This document shows positions 21,937 through 30,971 of a stretch of 64,000 nt of DNA, piece by piece. The number at the start of each line of letters is the position of its first letter. Position 1 is the stretch's first letter. Position numbers and translations under genes: made by a program. The stretch is from Olleya sp. Bg11-27 (GTDB lineage: Bacteria > Bacteroidota > Bacteroidia > Flavobacteriales > Flavobacteriaceae). The notes under the pieces are model-generated. The model ran no database searches. It was not told the DNA's origin and saw only the letters and a list, made by a program, of their open reading frames with translations. Location of the stretch: positions 3,735,001 through 3,799,000 of the forward strand of contig NZ_CP025117.1 in the NCBI RefSeq assembly GCF_002831645.1, written 5' to 3'.

Positions 21937-22350
21937 ATGTCCATTACAACTGTCGAATTTATCGTGTTTACTACCATTGGGTTGCTAATACTACTCAATG
22001 CTATGCTAAATATTAATAGATACAAAAACGATACTATTAATGTGGTGATTAAAAACTGGAGTTATAACAAGTACTTTTTTATCACCTTCCTTTGGGGCGT
22101 TTTTGGAGGACACTTTTTTTTAGGAAGTAAAAAACCAATTCTTAATATTTTTATTACCCATTGGGAAATCCCGCCAATTGCATTAGCTATTATTGTTATA
22201 ATCATGATATTATATGGTCGAAAATTACCAAAAGACTTGATTATAAAAACCAAATACCAAGTCCTATTATTAATTACAGGTTTATTATTTGGTCATTTTA
22301 TATGGTCGCAACGTCATGAGGAGTTTATTCAATTTACATTAAACAATTAA
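21937..22350 (+). CDS. Small membrane protein, DUF1294-like
   Basis: A 137-residue protein from the ATG at 21937 (the frame opens 57 bp earlier). Four membrane helices are visible, at about 6-24, 45-65, 78-95 and 108-125. The motif WGVFGGHFFLGSKKPI recalls the TM2/DUF1294 type of short membrane protein. It is followed 5 bp later by another small membrane protein with a similar plan (FFWGALSANFF), so the two may be diverged copies that work together. No function can be given. Confidence 0.65.
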   Translation: MSITTVEFIVFTTIGLLILLNAMLNINRYKNDTINVVIKNWSYNKYFFITFLWGVFGGHFFLGSKKPILNIFITHWEIPPIALAIIVIIMILYGRKLPKDLIIKTKYQVLLLITGLLFGHFIWSQRHEEFIQFTLNN

Positions 22351-22355
22351 AAACT

Positions 22356-22790
22356 ATGCAACCTATCAACCAATTGTTGGCCAACGATGCTTTTGTAAAA
22401 AGAATCCAATATCTTATCATCACACTATTTATACTTCTAATTGTTTTTGATATTTATTTGGCTGTGGACAGTACAACAGATAACGACACTATTAGTCGCA
22501 TTATAAAAACTTACACCGACAATGGCTTGTATGTTTTAACCTTTTTTTGGGGTGCCTTATCCGCTAATTTCTTCTTTACTACCAAACATGTTTTATTAGT
22601 TAGTGGTACAGTAGGTAGTATTATTTTAGTCGTCTTTGCCATTTTTATCTATTGGTTTAGCTTAGGAACAAAAGTGGAAACTCTTATTGGTCCAACCGAA
22701 AATGACATACGTTGGGCACATGGTGTTTACATGGCGTTTGGTTTTTTAATGGCCCTTTTATTATGGAGACAACGCAGTACTAAGCGCTAA
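22356..22790 (+). CDS. Small membrane protein, possible paralogue of the gene before it
   Basis: A 144-residue protein with four predicted membrane helices (about 20-40, 57-77, 86-106, 121-138). The segment LTFFWGALSANFFFTTKHVL aligns by eye with the glycine and tryptophan pattern of the preceding gene. It starts 5 bp after that gene, so the two form a small operon. I do not recognise the family. Confidence 0.65.
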   Translation: MQPINQLLANDAFVKRIQYLIITLFILLIVFDIYLAVDSTTDNDTISRIIKTYTDNGLYVLTFFWGALSANFFFTTKHVLLVSGTVGSIILVVFAIFIYWFSLGTKVETLIGPTENDIRWAHGVYMAFGFLMALLLWRQRSTKR

Positions 22791-22866
22791 TAAATATACG
22801 TAGTTCTACGTATTTTATTTGAGAGTTTATAGTTGTAGGTTTATGTTTTAGAATAAAGTTGAGGAG

Positions 22867-22889
22867 ATTACGGATTTCCGTAATTTTTA
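22867..22889 (+). terminator. Terminator-like hairpin before the nuclease gene
   Basis: ATTACGGA-TT-TCCGTAAT followed by TTTTTATT. A second perfect hairpin, ATACGTAG-TT-CTACGTAT, lies at 22796-22813 right after the stop codon of the membrane pair. Together they insulate the nuclease gene from its upstream neighbours. Confidence 0.6.
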
Positions 22890-22952
22890 TTGTGGGGAAA
22901 TGCTTTGTTTTGGAACTAAGTTAATAGTTATTAATCTCACAAAACTATATTT

Positions 22953-24797
22953 ATGAAATTAGAAAACATATTAGATAGAATGGGTTCTATTGAAAAGAAC
23001 TCTTTTATTAAAATAATTGATACAATAATATCAAAGAACCCTAAAAACATAAAGGAAATCAATAAGATTTTGAGCTCAACTGACAAAGGCTTAAAGTCTG
23101 TAGATAACCAAAATATATCTAAAATATTTTCGTTAACTGAAAAAGAATTTCAAGAACATATAAAATGTGAATTTCAGGAAATCGCTTCCCAATTAGATAT
23201 TTTAATAGATATAATTATACGTGATGGAAATTGTATAATAAAACAAGACTGGTTTTCTAGATTATATGAAAGTGAAATAAAACAGCTTAAAACTAGAATA
23301 AAAGGACTTAATGCTGATTTTGAAGATGACAAATCCGAACTGAGTCCCCTAAGAAAAAGGGATTATAAAATCTACAAGTCCTGTTTACACACGGCTTACA
23401 ATAATGACATCGCAAATAATCGAGAAGCGAAAGTTTCCTCCGATGAATTATCAATTATATTAACACTTTCAAAACAATTGGGGCTTTCTCAAGAAGAGGT
23501 CAAACTAATTAACTACTCCATTTTATCTATAAAGAAACTTGATATCCAAGATGTTATCAAAGGATTAAAAAACATTGGCGTAATATTTTTCTCAAATAAA
23601 GAGAACACCATTTATGTTGCTGACGAAATGGTAAGAATATTAAGAAAAATTAGAGAAAAAGAAGTTGGAGATAAATTTTACAGAAGAACTCTAAAACTAT
23701 TAAGAGAACCAATAGTAAACCAAATTTGTAAAGAACATAATATAGATAGAAAGTTATCCTACTCTGAAAAAATTGAAGAGATAATAAAAGAAGGTGTTTC
23801 ATTTACAACTCTCCTTTTAGAAGATATTTATAAAACTGGAAGCACATTAACTGAAAAGAAAAAAACACTTAATGAGTTATGCGAAAAAGGACTAAACATA
23901 AACACTTTAAAAGGTAACACTTTAGATGAAAAAATAAGTAGTCTGATCGAGTATTTTGAAACTGTAGAACGTGATGAAAAAGTTGGTATTTCTTTAGATG
24001 GATTTGATAAATTACTTACAGAGTTAAATCAATCTTTACCGAAACTAAATAAGCAAATAAAAGATCAATTTGAACTACAAGATGAATATGTTTTAAAAGC
24101 TGACTTCTTACTAGATTATAATATCAAACCTAGAGATATTTTAGATTTAATAACAAGAGAAGATTTAACAAAGTTTATAAAAGACAATGGTATCAAGCAA
24201 CGTGGAGATGATATTTTAAACATTCTGGAACATTATAAAGACGTTGAAAATTTATATCTAGAAAACTATGAAAATGTTGCTTATAGAAATCTTAACTTAC
24301 TAAAAGAGAACGGAATCATTATAAAGGAGAGTGAGTTAGGTATAAAATTTGAAGAATTAACAAAGGTTATTTTTAACAGCTTAGGATTTAATGTCGATGA
24401 AACGTTTAAGAACAATTTAAATACTCAAAAGGATATGATGGATATTCTTTTAAATTTAGGTAATGATGAAATAATTATAGTCGAATGTAAAACAAGTAAA
24501 GAAAGAGGGTATAATAAATTTAGCTCAGTATCAAGACAGCTTAAATCTTATCAAAACTTAGCACTTAAAAATAATTTACGTATTGTTAAAATTTTACTTG
24601 TTGCACCAGAATTTAGTGACGATTTTGTTACAGATTGTGAAATGGATACTGAAATGAATTTATCATTAATTACAGCTTACACTCTATCTAATATTTTCGA
24701 CTTCTTCAAAACATCAAAACACAAAGAGTTTCCACATGTTTTATTCAGAGATATTGTTATTAACGAAGAACGAATTTTGAAAGCCTTGAGTAAATAG
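22953..24797 (+). CDS. Unrecognised protein with C-terminal PD-(D/E)XK nuclease-like domain
   Basis: A 614-residue protein of mostly charged helices. The C-terminal ~160 residues fit a PD-(D/E)XK (Mrr or restriction-endonuclease-like) fold: a helix with Glu (KFEELTKVIFNSLGF), then Asp in KDMMDILLNL, then the E-x-K pair in EIIIVECKTSKE, and Gln in RQLKSYQNLA. Residues ~290-340 (KKTLNELCEKGLNINTLKGN, then LDEKISSLIEYFE) look like a SAP-type helix-extended-loop-helix, which would bind nucleic acid, and DILDLITREDLTKFIKDNGI repeats this pattern. No ATPase or methylase is adjacent. It could be an antiphage effector, a DNA-repair nuclease or a stand-alone restriction enzyme; none can be chosen from sequence. 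It has its own upstream terminators and stands alone. Confidence 0.75.
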   Translation: MKLENILDRMGSIEKNSFIKIIDTIISKNPKNIKEINKILSSTDKGLKSVDNQNISKIFSLTEKEFQEHIKCEFQEIASQLDILIDIIIRDGNCIIKQDWFSRLYESEIKQLKTRIKGLNADFEDDKSELSPLRKRDYKIYKSCLHTAYNNDIANNREAKVSSDELSIILTLSKQLGLSQEEVKLINYSILSIKKLDIQDVIKGLKNIGVIFFSNKENTIYVADEMVRILRKIREKEVGDKFYRRTLKLLREPIVNQICKEHNIDRKLSYSEKIEEIIKEGVSFTTLLLEDIYKTGSTLTEKKKTLNELCEKGLNINTLKGNTLDEKISSLIEYFETVERDEKVGISLDGFDKLLTELNQSLPKLNKQIKDQFELQDEYVLKADFLLDYNIKPRDILDLITREDLTKFIKDNGIKQRGDDILNILEHYKDVENLYLENYENVAYRNLNLLKENGIIIKESELGIKFEELTKVIFNSLGFNVDETFKNNLNTQKDMMDILLNLGNDEIIIVECKTSKERGYNKFSSVSRQLKSYQNLALKNNLRIVKILLVAPEFSDDFVTDCEMDTEMNLSLITAYTLSNIFDFFKTSKHKEFPHVLFRDIVINEERILKALSK

Positions 24798-24836
24798 TTT
24801 AAATATTATGCTGTAACTTTACCCAAAATCAAAAAC

Positions 24837-25349
24837 ATGTCATCTACATTCGCTGCAATAGATTTCGAGACCGCAAAAGGACACCACATTTGTTCGGTTG
24901 GGATTGTAACGTTTAAAGATGGAGAAATTATTGAAGAGTTTCATGCTTTAATTCAGCCTCCAAACAACGACTACAACTACCATAATGTACAAGTCCATGG
25001 CATTACTGAGGACGACACTCGGTTTTCTCCAAACTTTAAGTCGGTATATCCGGAAATTAAAAAACGTATTTCTGGAATTGTAACGGTTGCTCACAATGAG
25101 TCTTTTGACCGAACCGTATTACTAAAAACGATGAGTGATTATAATATTCCGCATACGGATTTGGTCATGGAACAACGTTGGGAATGCACTCTTAAATTGT
25201 ATCGTAGTAAAGGTTATAAACCTGCTAAATTAGATGCTTGTTGTAAAGTCCACAATATTGCTTTAAAACATCACGATGCTTTGTCTGATGCTAGAGCTTG
25301 CGGTAAGTTATTTATAATTGCACAGTTTGAGTCTTTACCTTTATTTTAA
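24837..25349 (+). CDS. DnaQ-like 3'-5' exonuclease (DEDDh)
   Basis: A single-domain exonuclease of 170 residues. All DEDDh motifs are present: Exo I AAIDFETAKGH (Asp9, Glu11), Exo II AHNESFDRTVL (Asp at about 97) and Exo III HHDALSDARA (HxAxxD type). It resembles the proofreading subunit epsilon of DNA polymerase III but lacks any polymerase-binding tail, so it is probably a repair or RNA-processing exonuclease. It starts 39 bp after the nuclease-like gene; co-transcription is possible. Downstream lies the tandem repeat array. Confidence 0.92.
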   Translation: MSSTFAAIDFETAKGHHICSVGIVTFKDGEIIEEFHALIQPPNNDYNYHNVQVHGITEDDTRFSPNFKSVYPEIKKRISGIVTVAHNESFDRTVLLKTMSDYNIPHTDLVMEQRWECTLKLYRSKGYKPAKLDACCKVHNIALKHHDALSDARACGKLFIIAQFESLPLF

Positions 25350-25352
25350 AAG

Positions 25353-26435
25353 TTCTCGATACACTACCCCTATCATCGCAGCACGCGAACTGAGTTACTA
25401 TGATTACTACTAATTAATTTAGCAAACTAATCAGTAGATTATATGCAGCTCTCCTCTTTAATTTAAGAGGAGAATGAATTTTAATTTCCCTTAAAAGGAA
25501 ATCAAAAGAAAGAGGAGTTTTTACTATCATAAAATTCTCAATACACTACTCCTATCTCCCCAGCACTAGAACTGACTTACTATGATCACTCCCAATTAAT
25601 TTAGCAAAGTAATCAGTCGAATATATGTAGCTCTCCTCTTAAATTTAAGAGGAGAATGAATTTTAATTTCCCCTAAAAGGAAATTAAAAGAAAGAGGAGT
25701 TTTTATTATCATAAAGTTCTCGATACACTACTCCTATCGTCACAGCACGCGAACTGACTTACTGTGATCACTCCCAATTAATTTAGCAAACTAATCAGTC
25801 GATTATATGTAGCTCTCCTCTTTAATTTAAGAGGAGAATGAATTTTAATTTCCCTTAAAAGGAAATTAAAAGAAAGAGGAGTTTTTACTATCATAAAAGT
25901 TCTCGATACACTACCCCTATCATCGCAGCACGCGAACTGAGTTACTATGATTACTACTAATTAATTTAGCAAACTAATCAGTAGATTATATGCAGCTCTC
26001 CTCTTTAATTTAAGAGGAGAATGAATTTTAATTTTCCTTAAAACGAAATTAAAAGAAAGAGGAGTTTTTACTATCATAAAAGTTCTCGATACACTACTCC
26101 TATCGTCACAGCACTAGAACTGAGTTACTATGATTACTACTAATTAATTTAGCAAACTAATCAGTAGATTATATGTAGCTCTCCTCTTTAATTAAAGAGG
26201 AGAATGAATTTTAATTTCCCTTAAAAGGAAATCAAAAGAAAGAGGAGTTTTTACTATCATAAAATTCTCAATACACTACTCCTATCGTCACAGCACGCGA
26301 ACTGACTTACTATGATCACTCCCAATTAATTTAGCAAACTAATCAGTAGATTATATGCAGCTCTCCTCTTTAATTTAAGAGGAGAATGAATTTTAATTTC
26401 CCTTAAAAGGAAATCAAAAGAAAGAGGAGTTTTAC
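25353..26435. repeat. Six tandem copies of a 182-bp structured non-coding repeat
   Basis: Copies begin at 25353, 25535, 25717, 25900, 26084 and 26265, with steps of 181-184 bp. Each contains TTCTCRATACACTAC near its start, then AATTAATTTAGCAAA, then a hairpin CTCCTCTT/AAGAGGAG (first copy 25451-25458 with 25465-25472), an inner hairpin ATTTCC/GGAAAT (25484-25489 with 25497-25502), and a further AAAGAGGAG (25509-25517) followed by a T-run. The first CTCCTCTTT arm can pair with either AAGAGGAG, so two mutually exclusive folds are possible. Copies fall into two sequence types in the first half (GATTACTACTAA in copies 1, 4 and 5; GATCACTCCCAA in 2, 3 and 6). No copy has a substantial ORF. The array fills the gap between two convergent genes. 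Confidence 0.95.
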
Positions 26436-26460
26436 TAACTAACCAACTAACACCAAGCTC

Positions 26461-28614
26461 CTAAAGATTATCCAATTGATTATCCGTCCCCTTCTCGCTA
26501 ATAGTCCAAAAGAACCCTACAAAGAAAAACTGATCTGCTGCAGGCCGTAATGTTCGGCTATTAAACTGTCCATTTAAATCTGGGGTATCTGCATATTGAT
26601 AACCGGTAACATTTTTAAAACCTAAGGCATTGTTTACAGAAAAATACAAGATTTTTTGTGGACTTAGTAAATAGGCCCAATTAACACTTAAACTGTTATA
26701 GCTTTTTGTTTTTTGATTTAAAAACCCACTTGTATTTGGATTGGTATACGTGCGCCCTGATGCAAATCCATAACTGAAACCTACTTGACTTTTCCAGCTA
26801 TCTATCCAATATTTACCAACAACTGATAAATTATGTGTGTTAGCAAAATTAGGTTGTGCTGCTTCTTGGTAATTTTTATAATCTCGTGTTGTATCTAATA
26901 ACGAATAGCTTACCCAATAATCGATATTCTTGAGGCTTTTATTATCTCTAAAAAACAGGTCTAATCCTTTGGCATATCCAGATCCTGAATTATTATAATT
27001 AGTATTAAAGCTAGTAAAATCAGTATCGTATTTAACTAAATCGCTATATTTTTTATAATACGTTTCTGCTCTAAATATTTTACCATCTGCATTATATTGA
27101 TAATTTAAAATGTAGTGTTCTGCTTGTTGCGCGTCCAAATTTTGATCAAATTTTAAAATCGCACTATTGGGTTGTTGGTAAAAATTACCATAAGCCAATG
27201 ACAATTGACTTTTACGTCCTGTTTTATAGGCTAAAGACGTTCTTGGAGACATAGTAACCTTATCAAACAGCGCACTATATTCTGCACGTAATCCAACTTT
27301 TAAGGCTAGATTTTTAGAGAAGAACACATCTGCTTCTGTAAATGCACCTGTCAGATTGTTGTGATAACCATAGTTGACTTGATCTACAAAAGCATCATGA
27401 TAACGCTCATCAAATGTAGTCGCAAACTGCTCGATACCAAAGTTTAATTTAAACCGATTACTAAATCGGTGTTTTAATTTTAGCTTGGCATGAATTGAAT
27501 TTTCTGTGGAGTGAATGCGGCTATCAAACACATTAACTTTACCTTTAGCATAGGTATAACTTAGACCACTAGATAAGGTCCAATTACTATTTAAAACCGC
27601 TTTATACGAACCATTAAAATATAAGTTTTTGTTATCTAGAGCAAATGGTAATCCATCTGCATAATTAATATCGTCTTGTATTACACTAAAATTACTGGTA
27701 TCAAAAGCGGAATATAATTTAAGGATTCCGTTGTCTGTTTTGTGTCTAAACACAGCTTCTCCAGAAATGGTTTCGTAGGGCTTTTTCCAATCGTTACGAT
27801 CTTGAAACAGTTCTAAATAGGGCGCTAAATTAATATACGACGCATTGACACTTAAGCTGTTTTTACCCCAAATTTGAGTATTTCCAAGACTGGCCCCAAC
27901 ACTCATAATTCCTATATCGGTTTTTTCTTGATCTGGTTGATTGACGGTATTTAATTCTAAAACACTAGACAGTGCTTGCCCGTATTCTGCACTATACCCT
28001 CCTGTTGAAAAGGTTATTCCGTCAAATAAAAATGGCGAATAGCGTCCACGAGTAGGGACGTTATTAGTGGTTGGAGAATACGGCGTAAAGACACGTATGC
28101 CATCTATAAAAATCTGAGTTTCTTCTGCGTCACCACCTCGCACAAATAATCGTCCATCTTCGGAAACGGTTGATGTCCCTGGCAAAGTCTGTAAAGCACC
28201 AACAAAGTCGCCTAAAGCACTTGCTGTAGTTACCACGTCTAAAGGTTTTAAAACGGAAACCTTACTGTTGTCTCCTGCCGCAAATGTCCCTGCCGAAATA
28301 ACAACTGCATCTAAAGTATTAACATCGTCACGTAATATGATTTTTAAGTTTGATAAGCTTGTAACGTCTTTGGTGATTGTTTTAGTTTCATAAGACACAA
28401 AGGACACCACTAAGTTTTGCTGTCCAACTGCTGTTGTTGTAAATAAAAATTGTCCGTTTGCTAGTGTACTAGCGCCATCATAAGTCCCCTCTAAATAGAC
28501 ATTAGCACCTACTATTGGCTGATGTTTAGCATCCATTACTGTCCCAGAGATTTTGGTTTGGGCTTGTGTGGCTAGTGTTAAAAGGAGGATTAAAATGGAT
28601 AATAAAGGTTTCAT
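26461..28614 (-). CDS. TonB-dependent outer-membrane receptor
   Basis: A 717-residue receptor with a signal peptide (to about 19), a carboxypeptidase-like domain (about 20-105: KISGTVMDAKHQPIVGANVY), a plug (about 125-230: FVGALQTLPGTSTVSEDGRL, then FVRGGDAEETQIFIDGI) and a barrel. The last strand runs to FFVGFFWTI and is followed by a short hydrophilic tail, which is less typical than a terminal Phe. No SusD gene is next to it. The divergent neighbour across a REP-like palindrome is an ECF sigma factor, which in this phylum often controls a nearby receptor; that link is inference. Confidence 0.9.
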   Translation of the reverse strand: MKPLLSILILLLTLATQAQTKISGTVMDAKHQPIVGANVYLEGTYDGASTLANGQFLFTTTAVGQQNLVVSFVSYETKTITKDVTSLSNLKIILRDDVNTLDAVVISAGTFAAGDNSKVSVLKPLDVVTTASALGDFVGALQTLPGTSTVSEDGRLFVRGGDAEETQIFIDGIRVFTPYSPTTNNVPTRGRYSPFLFDGITFSTGGYSAEYGQALSSVLELNTVNQPDQEKTDIGIMSVGASLGNTQIWGKNSLSVNASYINLAPYLELFQDRNDWKKPYETISGEAVFRHKTDNGILKLYSAFDTSNFSVIQDDINYADGLPFALDNKNLYFNGSYKAVLNSNWTLSSGLSYTYAKGKVNVFDSRIHSTENSIHAKLKLKHRFSNRFKLNFGIEQFATTFDERYHDAFVDQVNYGYHNNLTGAFTEADVFFSKNLALKVGLRAEYSALFDKVTMSPRTSLAYKTGRKSQLSLAYGNFYQQPNSAILKFDQNLDAQQAEHYILNYQYNADGKIFRAETYYKKYSDLVKYDTDFTSFNTNYNNSGSGYAKGLDLFFRDNKSLKNIDYWVSYSLLDTTRDYKNYQEAAQPNFANTHNLSVVGKYWIDSWKSQVGFSYGFASGRTYTNPNTSGFLNQKTKSYNSLSVNWAYLLSPQKILYFSVNNALGFKNVTGYQYADTPDLNGQFNSRTLRPAADQFFFVGFFWTISEKGTDNQLDNL

Positions 28615-28699
28615 AGATTGATCGTTTTTGATTGTTTGATGCTACAAAGATGGACTGACGATCTAGAATTAGAAATAATTTACTCCCGAAGTGTTGATT

Positions 28700-28806
28700 T
28701 TTACTGCTGAGTTGCGTTAAGGATTGAACGGTGTGTTTGAGCTCCTCGCAGAGAGCGAGTAGTGAAAGCCTGGCCTTTATCCTGAACTAAATTCAGGATA
28801 AAGGCA
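28700..28806. repeat. REP-like palindromic intergenic element
   Basis: The stretch holds GCGTTAAGGATTGAACGG, then GAGCTCCTCGCAGAGAGCGA, and a perfect 14-bp stem (GCCTTTATCCTGAA at 28773-28786 with 28792-28805, 5-nt loop). It is GC-richer than its surroundings. I recognise the general pattern from dispersed intergenic repeats in flavobacterial genomes, but copy number cannot be seen here. It separates the receptor and sigma genes. Confidence 0.6.
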
Positions 28807-28885
28807 ACGTCCAAAAAAATAATTTTAAATTTGTGTAACATCTTTATAATTTTAACTACTAATAGTTAAACTAACCAAATAACCA

Positions 28886-29380
28886 TTGAGTAAACCATTA
28901 AAACAAAATTTTGTTGAATTGCTTGAACAGCATCAGAATATTGTGCATAAAGTTTGTAGACTTTATACCAATAATTATGATGCGCACAACGATTTATTTC
29001 AGGAAATAACCATCCAATTATGGAAGGCTTTCCCGAAGTTTAGAGGGGACAGTAAATTTAGTACTTGGATGTATCGTGTGGGCTTAAATACGGCTATTAC
29101 ACTTTACAGAAAGTCTAAGCGCACGATCAATACGCAACAATTTGACACTGTACAATTTAAAATTAGTGCTGAAGAATACGATAGCACAGAAGAAGAACAA
29201 TTAAAATTATTATACGCTGCAGTCCACCAATTAAATGATATAGAAAAAGCCCTAGTCTTTCTATATCTTGAGGACAAAAATTATAAAGAAATAAGCGAAA
29301 CAATGGGTATTACAGAAGTTAATGCTAGAGTGAAGATGAACCGAGTGAAAAACAAACTGAGAACCATTTTAAATCCTTAA
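28886..29380 (+). CDS. ECF-type RNA polymerase sigma factor
   Basis: A 164-residue sigma factor starting with TTG. Region 2 is at about 10-75 (YDAHNDLFQEITIQLWKAFP, then KFSTWMYRVGLNTAITLYRK) and region 4 at about 105-160 (LNDIEKALVFLYLEDKNYKE, then ITEVNARVKMNRVKNKL). The next gene starts 3 bp after its stop codon and encodes a membrane protein, so this is probably a sigma/regulator operon. The partner is not a recognisable anti-sigma factor. Confidence 0.92.
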   Translation: MSKPLKQNFVELLEQHQNIVHKVCRLYTNNYDAHNDLFQEITIQLWKAFPKFRGDSKFSTWMYRVGLNTAITLYRKSKRTINTQQFDTVQFKISAEEYDSTEEEQLKLLYAAVHQLNDIEKALVFLYLEDKNYKEISETMGITEVNARVKMNRVKNKLRTILNP

Positions 29381-29383
29381 CCT

Positions 29384-30016
29384 ATGGATGAATTAGAATT
29401 ATTAAAAAAAGATTGGGTTAAAAGCGATGATCGATTTGAAAAAAAATCAGCTTCCCAAATATATCCCATGTTATTTAAAAAATCGTCTAACATTGTGAAG
29501 ACGTTATTTTATATAAGTATTGCCGAATTAGTATTTATATTACTATGTAATTTTACACCTTTATTGATATCGGACGATTATCATAAACATTTTACTGAGA
29601 CTTTTGGGGATGGTATTATGCAAAAAACACTATTACTCCTATCCTATCTTGTTATCGTTATTTTTATATATTTATTATATAAGTCTTACAAAACAATATC
29701 TGTCGTTGACAGTACAAAGCAGTTGATGACTAATATTTTAAAAACGCGTAAAATTATTAAATACTACGTGGTCTATAATTTATTTATGATTGTAGTATCT
29801 GCGCCATATTATACTTATTTATCATTAAAAACTAAAAACACAGATTTTAATGTTACGGCTATGTCCACCATGGAATTATCCAAATTTATAGGTATAGTGA
29901 CAGTATTAACTATAATAGTTATGGCCATTATATTTGGATTTTATAGTTTAATATATGGTATTTTATTAAAGCGTTTAAACAGAAACTATAAAGAGTTAAA
30001 AAAGATTGAAGTCTAA
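29384..30016 (+). CDS. Membrane protein, possible anti-sigma partner
   Basis: A 210-residue protein that begins MDELELLKKDWVKSDDRFEK, a start common to sigma-linked membrane proteins of Bacteroidota. Four membrane helices follow at about 40-60, 82-102, 126-146 and 170-195. The ~35-residue soluble N-terminus is the likely cytoplasmic contact for the sigma factor encoded 3 bp upstream; this is inference from position and layout. It lacks the RskA or FecR periplasmic domains. Confidence 0.75.
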   Translation: MDELELLKKDWVKSDDRFEKKSASQIYPMLFKKSSNIVKTLFYISIAELVFILLCNFTPLLISDDYHKHFTETFGDGIMQKTLLLLSYLVIVIFIYLLYKSYKTISVVDSTKQLMTNILKTRKIIKYYVVYNLFMIVVSAPYYTYLSLKTKNTDFNVTAMSTMELSKFIGIVTVLTIIVMAIIFGFYSLIYGILLKRLNRNYKELKKIEV

Positions 30017-30039
30017 AGATGAGACCTTAATAAAACTAA

Positions 30040-30077
30040 AAAAGCATCAAAATAAAATTTTATTTTGATGCTTTTTT
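30040..30077. terminator. Bidirectional terminator
   Basis: A perfect palindrome at 30041-30074 (17 nt per arm, AAAGCATCAAAATAAAA and its complement) lies between A and T runs. It serves both the sigma operon on the plus strand and the acyltransferase gene that ends at 30115 on the minus strand. Confidence 0.85.
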
Positions 30078-30114
30078 ATTGGATATATCTAAACCTTAAT
30101 AGTAGGTAATGTGA

Positions 30115-30924
30115 TTAAATATCACCTAACCACTCTCGTTTTTTATTCAGTTCTTCTTGTGCTAGTAACTCTTTTTGAGGGATTACTTTTAAGAACGATG
30201 GGTGTTGCTCGATAGCATATTCTATTTGTTCTACGATATCTGCGATAGAGTCATTTTCGTAATCGATTTTTAAAGGTTCCTTGATTTCGAAAGACTGGTA
30301 GACGTTTTTCTTTTTAATACGTAATCCTTTTTTATCAAAACTACGTCTAAAACCATCAATTACTATAGGCACGACTATTGGCTTATATCGTTTTATAATA
30401 TGCGCTGTTCCTTTACGGATTGGCTTAAATGGTGTGGTTGTTCCTTGCGGAAAGGTAACGACCCATCCATCATCCAATGCTTTTTTTATGGCAGAAATAT
30501 CAGACATTTTAACCTGTCTATTCACATCTTTACCTTCGCTACGCCAAGTACGTTCTATACTAATAGAGCCTGTGTAAGCAAATATTTTAGGTAATAAACC
30601 AGATTTCATGGTTTCTTTAGCGGCAACGTAATAAAAATTCAATTTGGGATTCCATAAATACCCAACGTTTTTAATAGAGTCTTGACGATCACTTAATGCC
30701 GCATTAAACACATGAAACATTGAAATAACATCCGCAAAATAGGTTTGGTGATTGGAGATAAATAGGACGTTAGTATCTGGTAAATCTCTTATAACATCAG
30801 AACCTTCAATCTGTAATTCGTTAAACCCTCTAAAACGCCTATGTGATAAAACACCAAGTATTCTAATCAGCCATTTTTTTACAAAAAGTATATGTCCAAA
30901 AGGATTTCTTTTAAATAACCCCAT
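30115..30924 (-). CDS. 1-acyl-sn-glycerol-3-phosphate acyltransferase family (PlsC-like)
   Basis: A 269-residue acyltransferase. The H-x4-D active site is SNHQTYFAD (His59, Asp65). The substrate-binding block is ISIERTWRSEGKDVNRQVKM, and the third block is TFPQGTTTPF, where Gln replaces the usual Glu of EGTR. The enzyme moves an acyl chain onto lysophosphatidic acid or a related acceptor on the inner face of the cytoplasmic membrane. The replaced Glu and the long N-terminus suggest a different acceptor from standard PlsC. It is a single gene, ending at the bidirectional terminator. Confidence 0.88.
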   Translation of the reverse strand: MGLFKRNPFGHILFVKKWLIRILGVLSHRRFRGFNELQIEGSDVIRDLPDTNVLFISNHQTYFADVISMFHVFNAALSDRQDSIKNVGYLWNPKLNFYYVAAKETMKSGLLPKIFAYTGSISIERTWRSEGKDVNRQVKMSDISAIKKALDDGWVVTFPQGTTTPFKPIRKGTAHIIKRYKPIVVPIVIDGFRRSFDKKGLRIKKKNVYQSFEIKEPLKIDYENDSIADIVEQIEYAIEQHPSFLKVIPQKELLAQEELNKKREWLGDI

Positions 30925-30971
30925 AGTTTTATTTTACATTTAGTATTCACAAATATAGAAAAACCTTTAAC

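Noticed and set aside
25353-26435. The tandem repeats as a CRISPR array
   Set aside because: Units are 182 bp, adjacent and nearly identical throughout; there are no unique spacers of constant length and no cas genes.
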